Source of the DNA: an uncultured Schumannella sp.
GTDB lineage: Bacteria; Actinomycetota; Actinomycetes; Actinomycetales; Microbacteriaceae
Length of the DNA stretch: 64,000 bases
Direction of reading: 5' to 3'
NCBI RefSeq assembly: GCF_905479755.1
Contig: NZ_CAJQNT010000016.1
Coordinates: 53,659-117,658 of the forward strand
Shown: positions 9,302-18,087 of the stretch, piece after piece
Layout: each line of letters opens with the position of its first letter
Position numbering within the stretch: position 1 is the first letter of the stretch
The notes under the pieces: generated by a model
Database searches by the model: none
The model's input: only the letters and a program-made list of their open reading frames with translations
What the model was told of the DNA's origin: nothing
Position numbers and translations under genes: made by a program

Positions 9302-10735
9302 TCAACCGCGTTCGGCCCACCAGGCGCGCAATCGCGACTCGGCCTCCGCCTCGCCGAGCGCGCCCTCTTCCAGACGCAGCTCCATCAGGAAGCGATATGC
9401 CTCCCCGACGATCGGCCCCGGGCGCACGCCCAAAAGCTGCATGATCTGCTCCCCGTCGAGATCGGGGCGGATGGCGGCGAACTCCTCCTGTGCCGACAGT
9501 TCCGCGATCCGCGCCTCGAGATCGTCGTAGGCGGACGCGAGCCGGTGTGCCTTGCGGCGATTGCGGGTCGTCACGTCGGCGCGCGAGAGGATGTGGAGTC
9601 GTTCGAGTTGCTCGCCCGCGTCGCGCACGTAGCGCCGCACGGCCGAATCCGTCCAGACGCCCTCCGCGTAGCCGAAGAAGCGCAGGTGCAGCCTCACCAG
9701 TTCGGCGACCGACTGGATGACGGACTTGTCGAAGCGCAGTTCGCGCAGCCGCTTCGCGGAAAGCTTGGCCCCCAGCACGTCGTGGTGATGGAAGGTGACG
9801 GCGCCGCCCGGCTCGATCTTGCGGGTTGCGGGCTTGCCGACATCGTGCAGCAACACCGCCAGACGCAGGATCAGGTCGGGCTGGTGCCCCCGATCGTGCT
9901 CGAGTTGGATCGCGCGCTCGAGCGCCGTCAACGAGTGCTCGTAGACATCCTTGTGGTGCGCGTGTTCATCGATCTCGAGTCGCAGGGCGGGGATCTCGGG
10001 AAGAACGACCGCGGCGACCCCGGAGTCCACGAGCACCCGGATGCCGGAGACCGGATCGCGCGCGAGCATCAACTTGGTCAGTTCGTCGCCGACGCGCTCG
10101 GCCGAGACGATCCCGATGCGATCGGCCATCCCCTGGGCGGCGCGGAGCACCTCCGCATCGAGTTCGAATCCGAGTTGCGCGGCGAACCGCGCGGCGCGCA
10201 TCATGCGCAGCGGATCGTCGCCGAAAGACACTTCGGGAGGGCTCGGCGTGCGCAGTCGCTTCGCCAAGAGGTCGTCGACGCCGCCCGTCGGATCGACCAG
10301 GACCGGCTCGCCGCCCGCACCCGGCAGCCGCAATGCCATCGAGTTCACCGTGAAGTCGCGCCGCACCAGGTCGTGTTCGAGGGTGTCGCCGAACGCGACC
10401 TCGGGCTTGCGGCTCGCGCCGTTGTAGTCGTCGCTGCGGTAGGTCGTGATCTCGACGGTGTGCCCGTCGATCCGAGCGCCGATCGTGCCGAATGCGCGAC
10501 CGATGTCCCAGTGCGCGTCCGCGACCGGCGCGACGAGGGCGAGGATCTGGTCGGGCGTGGCGCCGGTGGTCAGATCGAGGTCGGTGACCGGACGGCCGAG
10601 GAAGGCATCCCGAATCGGGCCTCCGACAAGCGACAGTTCGTGTCCGGCGGCCGCGAACCGTTCCGCGAGGGTCACCAGCGTGGGCTGCTGCGCCAACTCC
10701 CGCAGGCGCACAAGGGCCCCGGCGACGCTCTCCAT
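9302..10735 (-). CDS. cca: CCA-adding tRNA nucleotidyltransferase
   Basis: A 477-residue class II nucleotidyltransferase that adds or repairs the 3' CCA of tRNAs. The N-terminal catalytic head has GGPIRD (about 37-42) and the metal-binding DLDLTT pair. An HD-type domain follows with LLHDVGKPATR. The open frame reaches 11017 but runs into the neighbouring gene; the ATG at 10735 begins just before the conserved head. The ribosome site is weak. The enzyme is needed here: neither tRNA in this window encodes its own CCA. It is divergent from the DUF6049 gene. Confidence 0.93.
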   Translation of the reverse strand: MESVAGALVRLRELAQQPTLVTLAERFAAAGHELSLVGGPIRDAFLGRPVTDLDLTTGATPDQILALVAPVADAHWDIGRAFGTIGARIDGHTVEITTYRSDDYNGASRKPEVAFGDTLEHDLVRRDFTVNSMALRLPGAGGEPVLVDPTGGVDDLLAKRLRTPSPPEVSFGDDPLRMMRAARFAAQLGFELDAEVLRAAQGMADRIGIVSAERVGDELTKLMLARDPVSGIRVLVDSGVAAVVLPEIPALRLEIDEHAHHKDVYEHSLTALERAIQLEHDRGHQPDLILRLAVLLHDVGKPATRKIEPGGAVTFHHHDVLGAKLSAKRLRELRFDKSVIQSVAELVRLHLRFFGYAEGVWTDSAVRRYVRDAGEQLERLHILSRADVTTRNRRKAHRLASAYDDLEARIAELSAQEEFAAIRPDLDGEQIMQLLGVRPGPIVGEAYRFLMELRLEEGALGEAEAESRLRAWWAERG

Positions 10736-10839
10736 GAGGCCCGAGTCTACTGAGGTCGCGGCGTGCGTCGGAGTCGGCACCCGGCGTGCGCGGTCTACAC
10801 TCGCCTCATGCCGGGCTCGAACGTCACAGGAGGACTTCT

Positions 10840-12582
10840 GTGCCGTTAATCGCCAAGCTCGCCCGTCGCGCCGCCGTGCTCGCCGCGACCGCCGCGCTCC
10901 TCGCCGCCCCGCTTTCGGCCGGCGCGGCCGTGTCGATCGGTGACGCCGCTCGGGCCCCCGCGGCCGGAACCTCGCAACTCGTCGTGGTCGTTCCGGTGAT
11001 CGTGCCCGCCGACGCACCGACGCTGTTGGACGCCTCGCTCTTGGAGGAGTACACGGCCCCGGATGGGCTGCTCACCGCGCGACTGGATGCCGTCGAGGGG
11101 ACCGGGGCGACGCTCGCGATCGACCCGCGCATCCTGGCGTCGATCCGGCTTCTCGGCTCCGGCGTTCCCGACACCGCGGCCGAGTGGCTACAGCGGCTGG
11201 AGTCGCTGCCGAACGACAGCTTCGTGCTGCGCTTCGCCGACGTCGACGTCTCCGGATTCGCCGAGGTCGACGCGCTCGAGGTGGCCGAGCCGCTGAGCTT
11301 CCAGTTCGCCGTCGACACCTCCCGCTTCGACGCCGTGCCCGAACCCAGCGAGTCCGGCACCGCCGAACCGGACGGCTCGACGGAGGCGGCCCCCACGCCG
11401 TCGACCACCCCCGAGCCCACCGCGACCGACGAGCCGGAGCCCGCGTTCCCGCCGACCGATGAGGAACTGACCGCCTGGCCGACGGGAATCGACGGGATCG
11501 AGTGGCCCGCCCGCGGCAACCTCTCGCCCGCCGGCCTGACCGCCCTCGGCGCCGCGGGCAGCTCCGCCGTCCTGCTCGACTCGGCCTCGCTCGGCGGATC
11601 CGCCGCCTCCCACCTGTCCATCTCGGGCACGAGCGTGCTCGCCTCGAGCTCCGATCTCGACGACCTGCTCGAAGCCGTCGAGGTGGGCGCGTTTTCGGCC
11701 GGTTCGGCGACGTCGCGCGAGGCGTTCCTGACGGTGCTGGATGACGAACTGGCCGCCTCGGTCGGACCGCTCATCGTGACGGCCTCGCGCGATGCCAACT
11801 CCGGAACGGAACGTCTCGCCTCACTGCTGCGCGAGCTGACGGCCCGCAGCGATCTGCAGCTCGTCGGGATCTCGGTCGCCCTTCAGGTCGCGCCGAGCAC
11901 GGGTGCGCTGACGACCGGCGCTCTCGACGACGAACTCCGCGCCGCGCTGGACGAACTCCTCGGCGCCGAGGCCGCGGTGTCGCGGTTCGCGGGAATCGTC
12001 GCCGATCCGGAGGGCTTCCGGGCCGACCACCGCCTCGACCTGCTCCGCTCGCTCACGGCGGGAGCGCTCGAAGACCGCTCCGGCACGACCGAGGCAATCG
12101 CGGCCGCCACCGAGAGCGCCGAGCAGATCCTGGATGCCGTGCACATCGTCGAGGGGAGCGATCTTCTCGTCTTGAGCAACAGCACCGGGCTCCCGGTCAC
12201 CGTGAGCAACGCGCTCGACGTCTCGGTGACCGTGACGGTCTCGGGCCGTCCGCTGCGTCCCCTGCTGCGCCTCACGGGCGGTCCCGTGGAGGTGACGATC
12301 GAGCCGGGCTCCTCGCACACGGTGTACCTCCCCGCCGATGCCGTGACGAATGGGGAAGTGACGGTGCTGGTGTCGCTGCGCAGCACGACCGGGCTACCGA
12401 TCGGGGGCGACGAGACGCTCCGCGTCGACCTGCAGGCGCAGTGGGAGACCGTCGGAACGATCGTGCTGATCGGCCTCGCCGTCGTCTTCGGCTCGGGGAT
12501 CGTGCACAACATCCTGCGTCGGCGCCGGGTGGCGCACGCCGCGGAGACGCCATCGGCCGACACCCCGCCCTCGGATGACTGA
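10840..12582 (+). CDS. Secreted DUF6049-family protein
   Basis: A 580-residue exported protein. The GTG at 10840 follows AGGAGG by seven bases and opens a signal peptide (KLARRAAVLAATAALL, cleavage likely near AGA-AV). A Pro/Thr/Glu-rich linker lies near residues 165-205, and a single membrane helix close to the C-terminus (TIVLIGLAVVFGSGIVHNIL) is followed by a basic stop-transfer RRRR. The position just before murJ is where actinobacteria keep DUF6049 proteins, so a cell-envelope role is likely but unproven. It overlaps murJ by eight bases, which couples the two. Confidence 0.7.
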   Translation: MPLIAKLARRAAVLAATAALLAAPLSAGAAVSIGDAARAPAAGTSQLVVVVPVIVPADAPTLLDASLLEEYTAPDGLLTARLDAVEGTGATLAIDPRILASIRLLGSGVPDTAAEWLQRLESLPNDSFVLRFADVDVSGFAEVDALEVAEPLSFQFAVDTSRFDAVPEPSESGTAEPDGSTEAAPTPSTTPEPTATDEPEPAFPPTDEELTAWPTGIDGIEWPARGNLSPAGLTALGAAGSSAVLLDSASLGGSAASHLSISGTSVLASSSDLDDLLEAVEVGAFSAGSATSREAFLTVLDDELAASVGPLIVTASRDANSGTERLASLLRELTARSDLQLVGISVALQVAPSTGALTTGALDDELRAALDELLGAEAAVSRFAGIVADPEGFRADHRLDLLRSLTAGALEDRSGTTEAIAAATESAEQILDAVHIVEGSDLLVLSNSTGLPVTVSNALDVSVTVTVSGRPLRPLLRLTGGPVEVTIEPGSSHTVYLPADAVTNGEVTVLVSLRSTTGLPIGGDETLRVDLQAQWETVGTIVLIGLAVVFGSGIVHNILRRRRVAHAAETPSADTPPSDD

Positions 12583-14278
12583 GCCAGGCGCGTCGCCGCA
12601 GCGGCCGGCGAATGTCCGACGCGCGAGCCTGCTGCTCGCCGCCGGGACGACCGTCTCGCGCATCCTCGGTTTCGTGAGCGCCGCCGTGCTCGCCTGGACG
12701 ATCGGACTGAACAACGCGAGCGCGAACGCCTTCGCGATCGCCAACACCCTGCCGAACAACATCCTCTTGCTGATCGCCGGCGGCTTCCTCTCGGCGGTGC
12801 TCGTGCCGCAGATCGTGAAGGCCGGCCTCCACACCGACGGCGGGCAGCGTTTCATCAACCGGCTCGTGACGCTCGGCATCGTCGTGTTCCTCGGCGTGAC
12901 GATCCTGGCGACGCTCGGCGCCCCGCTGCTGGTCGGGCTCTACACCTTCGCCGACGACGCGCTCGACTCCTCCGGCACCGCGCTTGCCGTGGTCCTCGCC
13001 TACTGGTGCCTGCCGCAGATCTTCTTCTACGCCCTCTACAGCCTGCTGAGCGAGGTGTTGAACGCGCGCGGGGTGTTCGGGCCCTACGCCTGGGCGCCCG
13101 TCATCAACAACGTGGTGGCGATCGCAGGGCTGCTGATCTTCGCGGCGCTGTTCGGCGTCGCTCCCGCCCACGACGATCCCGCGGGCTGGAGTTCGGCCGA
13201 GGTGATCGTCCTCGCGGGTGGTGCGACGCTCGGCGTGGTCGCGCAGGCCGTGATCCTGATGATCTTCTGGCACCGCTCGGGGTTGCGCTACCGCCCGGAC
13301 TTCCGCTGGCGCGGCGTCGGACTTGGCACCGCGGGCCGTGCGGCCGGCTGGGCGTTCGGCATGATCGTGATCAACCAGCTGGCGGGCATCGTGCAGGTCA
13401 ACTTGGCGCTCACCGCGGGCGAGACGGATGCCTCCGTCAATGCGCTCCGCGTCACCTGGGCGATTTTCGTGCTGCCACACTCCCTCATCACGGTGTCGAT
13501 CGCGACCCCGTACTTCACGCGGATGAGCGGGCACGTGCGCGACGGCAACCTCGCCGCGGTGCGCGCCGACCTCTCGACCTCGCTGCGCACGGTGGTGCTG
13601 CTCACGGTCGGCGCCGGGACGGCCCTCGCGGCCGCCGCACTGCCCTTCCTGCGCCTGTTCTCGGGCGACGCCGGTGAGCTCAACAGCACCGCCTTCGTGC
13701 TCATGGCGTACCTGCTCGGTCTCGGATCGTTCAGTGCGATCTACCTGGTGCATCGCGCCTTCTACGCCCTCGGGGACACCCGCACGCCGTTCATGATCCA
13801 GATCATCCAGTCGGTGCTCTTCGTGGCCGGCGCGAGCGTGATCGCCTTCGCGAGCCCGGGTGAGTGGGTGGCGGCGGGAATCGCCGCGGTCACCTCGGTC
13901 GTGGGCGGCATCCAGGCGGTCATCGCCGCGCTGGTGCTGCGCCGGCGCCTCGCGGTGCCGGGATCACGCCTCGGCGGCGCCCGCGTCGCACGTCGCTTCG
14001 GCGCGTTCGCGGTCGCCGCCGTTCCCGCCTTCGGCGCCGGGTTGCTCGTGCTGTGGCTCCTCGGCGGCGTTCAGTTCGGCGGCCCGACGTTCCTCGCCGC
14101 GGGCGCCGGGTTCGCCCTGGCGACTCCGCTGACCGCAATTGTCGCGGTCGCGGCCGTCGGACTTGTCAGTCTCGCCGTGTACCTCGGCGTGCTCGCCGCG
14201 CTCGGGCTTCCCGAGGTGCGTGAGCTCGCCCGCCAGTCGATCGAGCTGCTGCGGCGCCGCGCCGGCACCCGCTCGTAG
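12575..14278 (+). CDS. murJ: Lipid II flippase MurJ
   Basis: A 567-residue polytopic membrane protein of the MOP exporter superfamily, which moves lipid II across the membrane for peptidoglycan assembly. About 14 transmembrane segments can be traced. The N-terminal region (GTTVSRILGFVSAAVLAW) and SEVLNARGVFGPYAWAPV are family motifs. Unlike the mycobacterial MviN, it lacks the long C-terminal pseudokinase and extracellular domain and ends soon after the last helix. It starts inside the DUF6049 gene. Confidence 0.92.
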   Translation: MTEPGASPQRPANVRRASLLLAAGTTVSRILGFVSAAVLAWTIGLNNASANAFAIANTLPNNILLLIAGGFLSAVLVPQIVKAGLHTDGGQRFINRLVTLGIVVFLGVTILATLGAPLLVGLYTFADDALDSSGTALAVVLAYWCLPQIFFYALYSLLSEVLNARGVFGPYAWAPVINNVVAIAGLLIFAALFGVAPAHDDPAGWSSAEVIVLAGGATLGVVAQAVILMIFWHRSGLRYRPDFRWRGVGLGTAGRAAGWAFGMIVINQLAGIVQVNLALTAGETDASVNALRVTWAIFVLPHSLITVSIATPYFTRMSGHVRDGNLAAVRADLSTSLRTVVLLTVGAGTALAAAALPFLRLFSGDAGELNSTAFVLMAYLLGLGSFSAIYLVHRAFYALGDTRTPFMIQIIQSVLFVAGASVIAFASPGEWVAAGIAAVTSVVGGIQAVIAALVLRRRLAVPGSRLGGARVARRFGAFAVAAVPAFGAGLLVLWLLGGVQFGGPTFLAAGAGFALATPLTAIVAVAAVGLVSLAVYLGVLAALGLPEVRELARQSIELLRRRAGTRS

Positions 14279-14295
14279 CCTGCCGTTCACGAGCG

Positions 14296-14322
14296 GGGAA
14301 TGCGCCGAACCTAGGATGGGTT
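14296..14322 (+). promoter_or_regulatory. SigR/SigH-type promoter of trxB-trxA
   Basis: GGGAAT at 14296-14301, exactly 18 bases, then GTT at 14320-14322. This is the consensus for disulfide-stress ECF sigma factors (SigR of Streptomyces, SigH of mycobacteria), whose best-known targets are trxBA genes. It lies 34 bases before the trxB ATG. Confidence 0.75.
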
Positions 14323-14356
14323 GCACTGAATGATCAGCCCCAAAGGAGTACGCCTC

Positions 14357-15331
14357 ATGCGTCAGGTCATCATCATCGGCTCCGGTCCCGCCGGGTACAC
14401 GGCCGCCATCTACGCGGCGCGGGCGAACCTTGAGCCGCTGCTCATTGCGAGCTCGGTCGAGTTCGGCGGGGAGTTGATGAAAACGACCGAGGTCGACAAC
14501 TTCCCCGGCTTCCCCGAGGGCATCATGGGCCCCGATCTGATGGTGCGGATGCAGCAGCAGGCGGAGCGCTTCGGCACCGAGATCGTCTACGACGACGTCA
14601 CCAAGCTCGAGCTCGAGGGCGACGTCAAGCGCGTCCACCTCGGCGATGGCTCCGTGCACGAGACCCGCGCCGTGATCTACGCCACCGGCTCGGCCTACCG
14701 CAAGCTCGGCCTCGCCGACGAGGAGCGCCTCTCCGGCTTCGGCGTCTCGTGGTGCGCCACGTGTGACGGTGCCTTCTTCAAGAAGCAGAGCGTGGCGGTC
14801 GTCGGCGGCGGTGATTCGGCGCTCGAGGAGGCGACCTTCCTCAGCCGGTTCGCCGACAAGGTGTACCTGATCCACCGCCGGGATGCGTTCCGCGCCTCGG
14901 CGGCCATGCAGGAGCGCGCCTTCGCGGATCCGAAGATCGAGGTGATCTGGAACAACGAGGTCTCGAGCATTTACGGCGACGCCAAGGTCGCCGGGATCGG
15001 CCTCACGAACACCGAGGACGGCACCGAGACCACGCTCGACGTGACGGGCCTGTTCGTCGCGATCGGCGCCGACCCGCGCACCCACCTCGTCCACGACCAG
15101 CTGGAGCTCGCGCCCGAGGGCACGATCGCGGTCGAGGGACGCAGTTCAAAGACCAGCCTGCCGGGCGTCTTCGCCGCCGGTGACGTGGTCGACCCGACGT
15201 ACAAGCAGGCGGCGACCGCCGCCGGTTCGGGCGTCGTGGCGGCCCTGGATGCCGAGCACTACCTCGCGGCACTGGCCGACAGTGACGCCATCACGCGCGT
15301 CAGCCCCAGCTCCGAGACCCAGCCCGCCTGA
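14357..15331 (+). CDS. trxB: Thioredoxin reductase
   Basis: A 324-residue FAD enzyme that passes electrons from NADPH to thioredoxin in the cytosol. The FAD-binding GSGPAG is at about 8-13, the redox pair CATC at Cys133/Cys136, the NADPH site VVGGGDSALEEA near 148-159, and the C-terminal FAD motif FAAGDVVDPTYKQ. An upstream in-frame ATG at 14330 is rejected because the ATG at 14357 has AAAGGAG seven to eight bases ahead. It is first in trxB-trxA and is probably switched on by disulfide stress through the promoter at 14296. Confidence 0.96.
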   Translation: MRQVIIIGSGPAGYTAAIYAARANLEPLLIASSVEFGGELMKTTEVDNFPGFPEGIMGPDLMVRMQQQAERFGTEIVYDDVTKLELEGDVKRVHLGDGSVHETRAVIYATGSAYRKLGLADEERLSGFGVSWCATCDGAFFKKQSVAVVGGGDSALEEATFLSRFADKVYLIHRRDAFRASAAMQERAFADPKIEVIWNNEVSSIYGDAKVAGIGLTNTEDGTETTLDVTGLFVAIGADPRTHLVHDQLELAPEGTIAVEGRSSKTSLPGVFAAGDVVDPTYKQAATAAGSGVVAALDAEHYLAALADSDAITRVSPSSETQPA

Positions 15332-15361
15332 CGGGCATCCTTTCAAGAAAGTAGGTACGCA

Positions 15362-15685
15362 ATGTCTGCCAAGGACGTCACCGACGCCACGTTCGCCACC
15401 GATGTGCTCGCGTCCGAGAAGCCGATCATGGTCGACTTCTGGGCCGAGTGGTGCGGCCCGTGTCGCGCCGTCTCGCCGATCCTCGACAAGATCGCCGAGG
15501 AGCACGCCGACAAGATCGACATCGTCAAGCTCAACGTCGACGACAACCCCGAGACGGCGATGAAGTACGGGATCACCTCGATCCCGGCGATGTACGTCTT
15601 CCAGGGTGGCGAGATCAAGAAGCGCATCGTCGGCGCCAAGCCCAAGCCGGCGCTCGAATCCGATCTGGCGGAGTTCCTGGCTTAG
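15362..15685 (+). CDS. trxA: Thioredoxin
   Basis: A 107-residue thiol-disulfide carrier. The active site is WCGPC (Trp30, Cys31, Cys34), and the cis-proline region SIPAMYVFQGG is present, so the fold is complete. It lies 30 bases after trxB with AAGTAGGTAC before the ATG. It should reduce ribonucleotide reductase and other disulfides using electrons from TrxB. A hairpin follows at 15701. Confidence 0.97.
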   Translation: MSAKDVTDATFATDVLASEKPIMVDFWAEWCGPCRAVSPILDKIAEEHADKIDIVKLNVDDNPETAMKYGITSIPAMYVFQGGEIKKRIVGAKPKPALESDLAEFLA

Positions 15686-15700
15686 GCCAGTTGCACGCTG

Positions 15701-15734
15701 GTGGCCCCGCTCCCCCTCATCGGGACGGGGCCAC
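15701..15734 (+). terminator. Hairpin after trxA
   Basis: GTGGCCCCG at 15701-15709 pairs with CGGGGCCAC at 15726-15734, and an inner TCCC/GGGA pairing extends the stem. There is no U tract after it, so it may end transcription only partly. Confidence 0.5.
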
Positions 15735-15782
15735 TGCCATGCTCGGGCTACCCTTGATGTCATTCCGACGAACGGACCTGAC

Positions 15783-17099
15783 ATGACCGCCGCGACCCCG
15801 CCGAACCGGGGGACGAACCTCGATCCCTGGTATTCGCATTACGCCGCCCGCACCGCGGGCCTGAGTGTGTCCGAGGTCCGAGCTCTGTTCGCCGTCGCGA
15901 GCCGGCCCGAAGTGGTCTCGCTCGCCGGCGGCATGCCGAACGTGTCGGCGCTCCCGCAGGAGCTCGTCGAGACCGCGGTGATGCGGACGGTCCGCGACCA
16001 GGGCCCGGTGGCCCTGCAGTACGGCTCCGGCCAGGGGACGCCGCGGCTGCGCGAGCAGATCCTCGACGTGATGTCGCTCGAGGGCATCCATGCGAGCGTC
16101 GACGACGTCGTGGTCACCACGGGCTCCCAGCACGCTCTGGAACTGGTGTCGAAGCTGTTCCTGGACCCGGGTGATGTCGTGATCGCCGAGGGGCCGAGCT
16201 ACGTCACCGCGATGGTGGTCTTCCGCTCGTTCCAGGCCGAGGTCGCGCACGTCGCGATGGACGAGCACGGGCTGATTCCGGAGTCGTTGCGCGAGACGAT
16301 CGCGAACCTCAAGAGCGCGGGCAAGCGCCTCAAGTTCTTGTACACGATCCCCTCGTTCCAGAACCCGATGGGCGTCACGCTCAGCTGGCAGCGCCGGATG
16401 GAGGTGCTGGAGATCGCCCGCGCGAACGACATCCTCGTGATCGAAGACAACCCCTACGGGCTGCTGTACTTCGATCAGGCGCCGCCGCACGCCATGCGTT
16501 CGATCGAGGAGGATGGCGTCGTCTATCTCGGCACCTTCTCGAAGACGCTCGCGCCGGGCCTCCGCGTCGGGTGGGCTCTTGCTCCCCACGCGATTCGAGA
16601 GAAGCTCATTCTTGCGAATGAGGCGGCCGTGCTCTCGCCGAGCTCGTTCGCCCAGATCGTCATCTCCGAATACCTCGCGAGCGCCGACTGGCGCGGGCAG
16701 ATCGACGTCTTCCGCTCGAGCTACAAGGATCGTCGCGACGCGATGCTCGGCGCGCTCTCGGAGCACCTCCCGGGCCTCCACTGGACGGTGCCGAATGGCG
16801 GCTTCTACGTCTGGCTCACGCTGCCCGGTCATCTCGACTCCAAGGCGATGCTCCCGCGCGCCGTGAAGGAGCTCGTCGCCTACACCCCGGGAACCGCCTT
16901 CTTCGCCGACGGCGGCGGTCGCAACGCGATGCGACTGTCGTTTTGCTACCCCACCCCCGAGTTCATACGGGAGGGCGTGCGACGGCTGGCCACCGTGATC
17001 AACGGGGAACTGTCGCTGCTCAACGAGTTCGCCCAAACCGGGCCCCTGAGCATCCAGACCGAGGAGCGCCAGGGCGTGCTCCCCCCGAACGTCGGCTAG
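15783..17099 (+). CDS. PLP-dependent aminotransferase, 2-aminoadipate/MocR-domain type
   Basis: A 438-residue fold-type I aminotransferase without the N-terminal GntR DNA-binding domain seen in MocR regulators. The PLP lysine is Lys254 in TFSKTLAPGLRVGW; SLAGGMPNVSALP near the N-terminus and EDNPYGLLYFD are the other family marks. The frame is open upstream to 15606, but that part covers the trxA terminator and end, so the ATG at 15783 is taken. It resembles LysN/2-aminoadipate aminotransferases; the true substrate is unknown. The ddl-like ATP-grasp gene follows after seven bases, so they form a pair. Confidence 0.85.
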   Translation: MTAATPPNRGTNLDPWYSHYAARTAGLSVSEVRALFAVASRPEVVSLAGGMPNVSALPQELVETAVMRTVRDQGPVALQYGSGQGTPRLREQILDVMSLEGIHASVDDVVVTTGSQHALELVSKLFLDPGDVVIAEGPSYVTAMVVFRSFQAEVAHVAMDEHGLIPESLRETIANLKSAGKRLKFLYTIPSFQNPMGVTLSWQRRMEVLEIARANDILVIEDNPYGLLYFDQAPPHAMRSIEEDGVVYLGTFSKTLAPGLRVGWALAPHAIREKLILANEAAVLSPSSFAQIVISEYLASADWRGQIDVFRSSYKDRRDAMLGALSEHLPGLHWTVPNGGFYVWLTLPGHLDSKAMLPRAVKELVAYTPGTAFFADGGGRNAMRLSFCYPTPEFIREGVRRLATVINGELSLLNEFAQTGPLSIQTEERQGVLPPNVG

Positions 17100-17106
17100 A
17101 GGAATC

Positions 17107-18057
17107 ATGACCGTATCGAATCTGCGCATCGTGGTTCTCGCGGGCGGCATCTCGCACGAGCGCGACGTCTCGCTGCGCTCCGGCCGACGCGTCGCCGACA
17201 GCCTCCAGCATCACGGTCTCAAGGTCGAACTGCGCGACCCGGATGCGTCGCTGCTGCCGTGGCTGCGTGACGAGCGCCCGGACGTGGTCTGGCCCGCACT
17301 GCACGGCGCCTCGGGCGAGGACGGCGCGCTGCGCGGACTGCTCGAGTTCATCGGCATCCCCTTCGTGGGATCCCGCGCCGAGGCCGCCCGTCTCGCCTGG
17401 GACAAGCCGACCGCCAAGACCCTCGTCCAGCGCGCCGGGGTGGCGACCCCGCGCTCGATCACCCTGCCGCGCGACGTCTTCCGCGAGCTGGGTGCGGATG
17501 CGGTCTTCGCGACCATCAGCGAAGAGCTCGCCGGGCCCCTCGTCGTCAAGCCCGCCCAGGGCGGCTCGGCCCAGGGCGTCACTCTCGTCGCGGATGCCGC
17601 CGGACTGCCGCGCGCCATGGTCGACGCCTACACCTACGGCGAGGTCGCCCTCGTGGAGCAACGGATCTCGGGCACCGAGATCGCCGTGAGCATCATCGAC
17701 ACCGGCGACGGCCCGGTCGCTCTGCCGGCCGTGGAGATCGAACCGCTCTCGGGCGTCTACAGCTTCGAGGCGCGCTACAACGCCGGTGAGACGCGGTTCT
17801 ACACTCCCGCGCGAATCACCGACGAAGTGGCCGCGCGCGCCGCCACCGCCGCCCTGGATGCGCATCGCGCGCTGGGTCTGCGGCATATCTCGCGCGTCGA
17901 CCTGATCATCGACGGCGCCGGCACCCCCTGGTTCCTAGAGGCCAACGTGCTGCCGGGACTCACCGAGACGTCTCTGCTCCCCCAGTCGCTCGAGGCTGCG
18001 GGCCACGATCTCGGCTGGGTGTACGCGCGTCTCGCCGAAGCGGCCGTCGCGGACTAG
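17107..18057 (+). CDS. D-alanine-D-alanine ligase-like ATP-grasp enzyme
   Basis: A 316-residue ATP-grasp ligase. The N-terminal LAGGISHERDVSLRSG is the Ddl signature 1 region, a glycine-rich loop KPAQGGSAQGV binds ATP, and the C-terminal FLEANVLPGLTETSLLPQS matches the Mg-binding and substrate motif of Ddl. Classical Ddl joins two D-alanines for peptidoglycan. Actinobacteria often keep a canonical ddl elsewhere, so this origin-linked copy may use another amino acid. The gene is coupled to the aminotransferase just before it, hinting at joint action on an amino acid. Confidence 0.78.
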   Translation: MTVSNLRIVVLAGGISHERDVSLRSGRRVADSLQHHGLKVELRDPDASLLPWLRDERPDVVWPALHGASGEDGALRGLLEFIGIPFVGSRAEAARLAWDKPTAKTLVQRAGVATPRSITLPRDVFRELGADAVFATISEELAGPLVVKPAQGGSAQGVTLVADAAGLPRAMVDAYTYGEVALVEQRISGTEIAVSIIDTGDGPVALPAVEIEPLSGVYSFEARYNAGETRFYTPARITDEVAARAATAALDAHRALGLRHISRVDLIIDGAGTPWFLEANVLPGLTETSLLPQSLEAAGHDLGWVYARLAEAAVAD

Positions 18058-18087
18058 CAGGTCGCGCGCGGACGCGGCCCGACCGCC

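Noticed and set aside
9290..10753. A 487-codon plus-strand frame across cca
   Set aside because: Antisense shadow of cca; the opposite strand holds GGPIRD and the HD motif.
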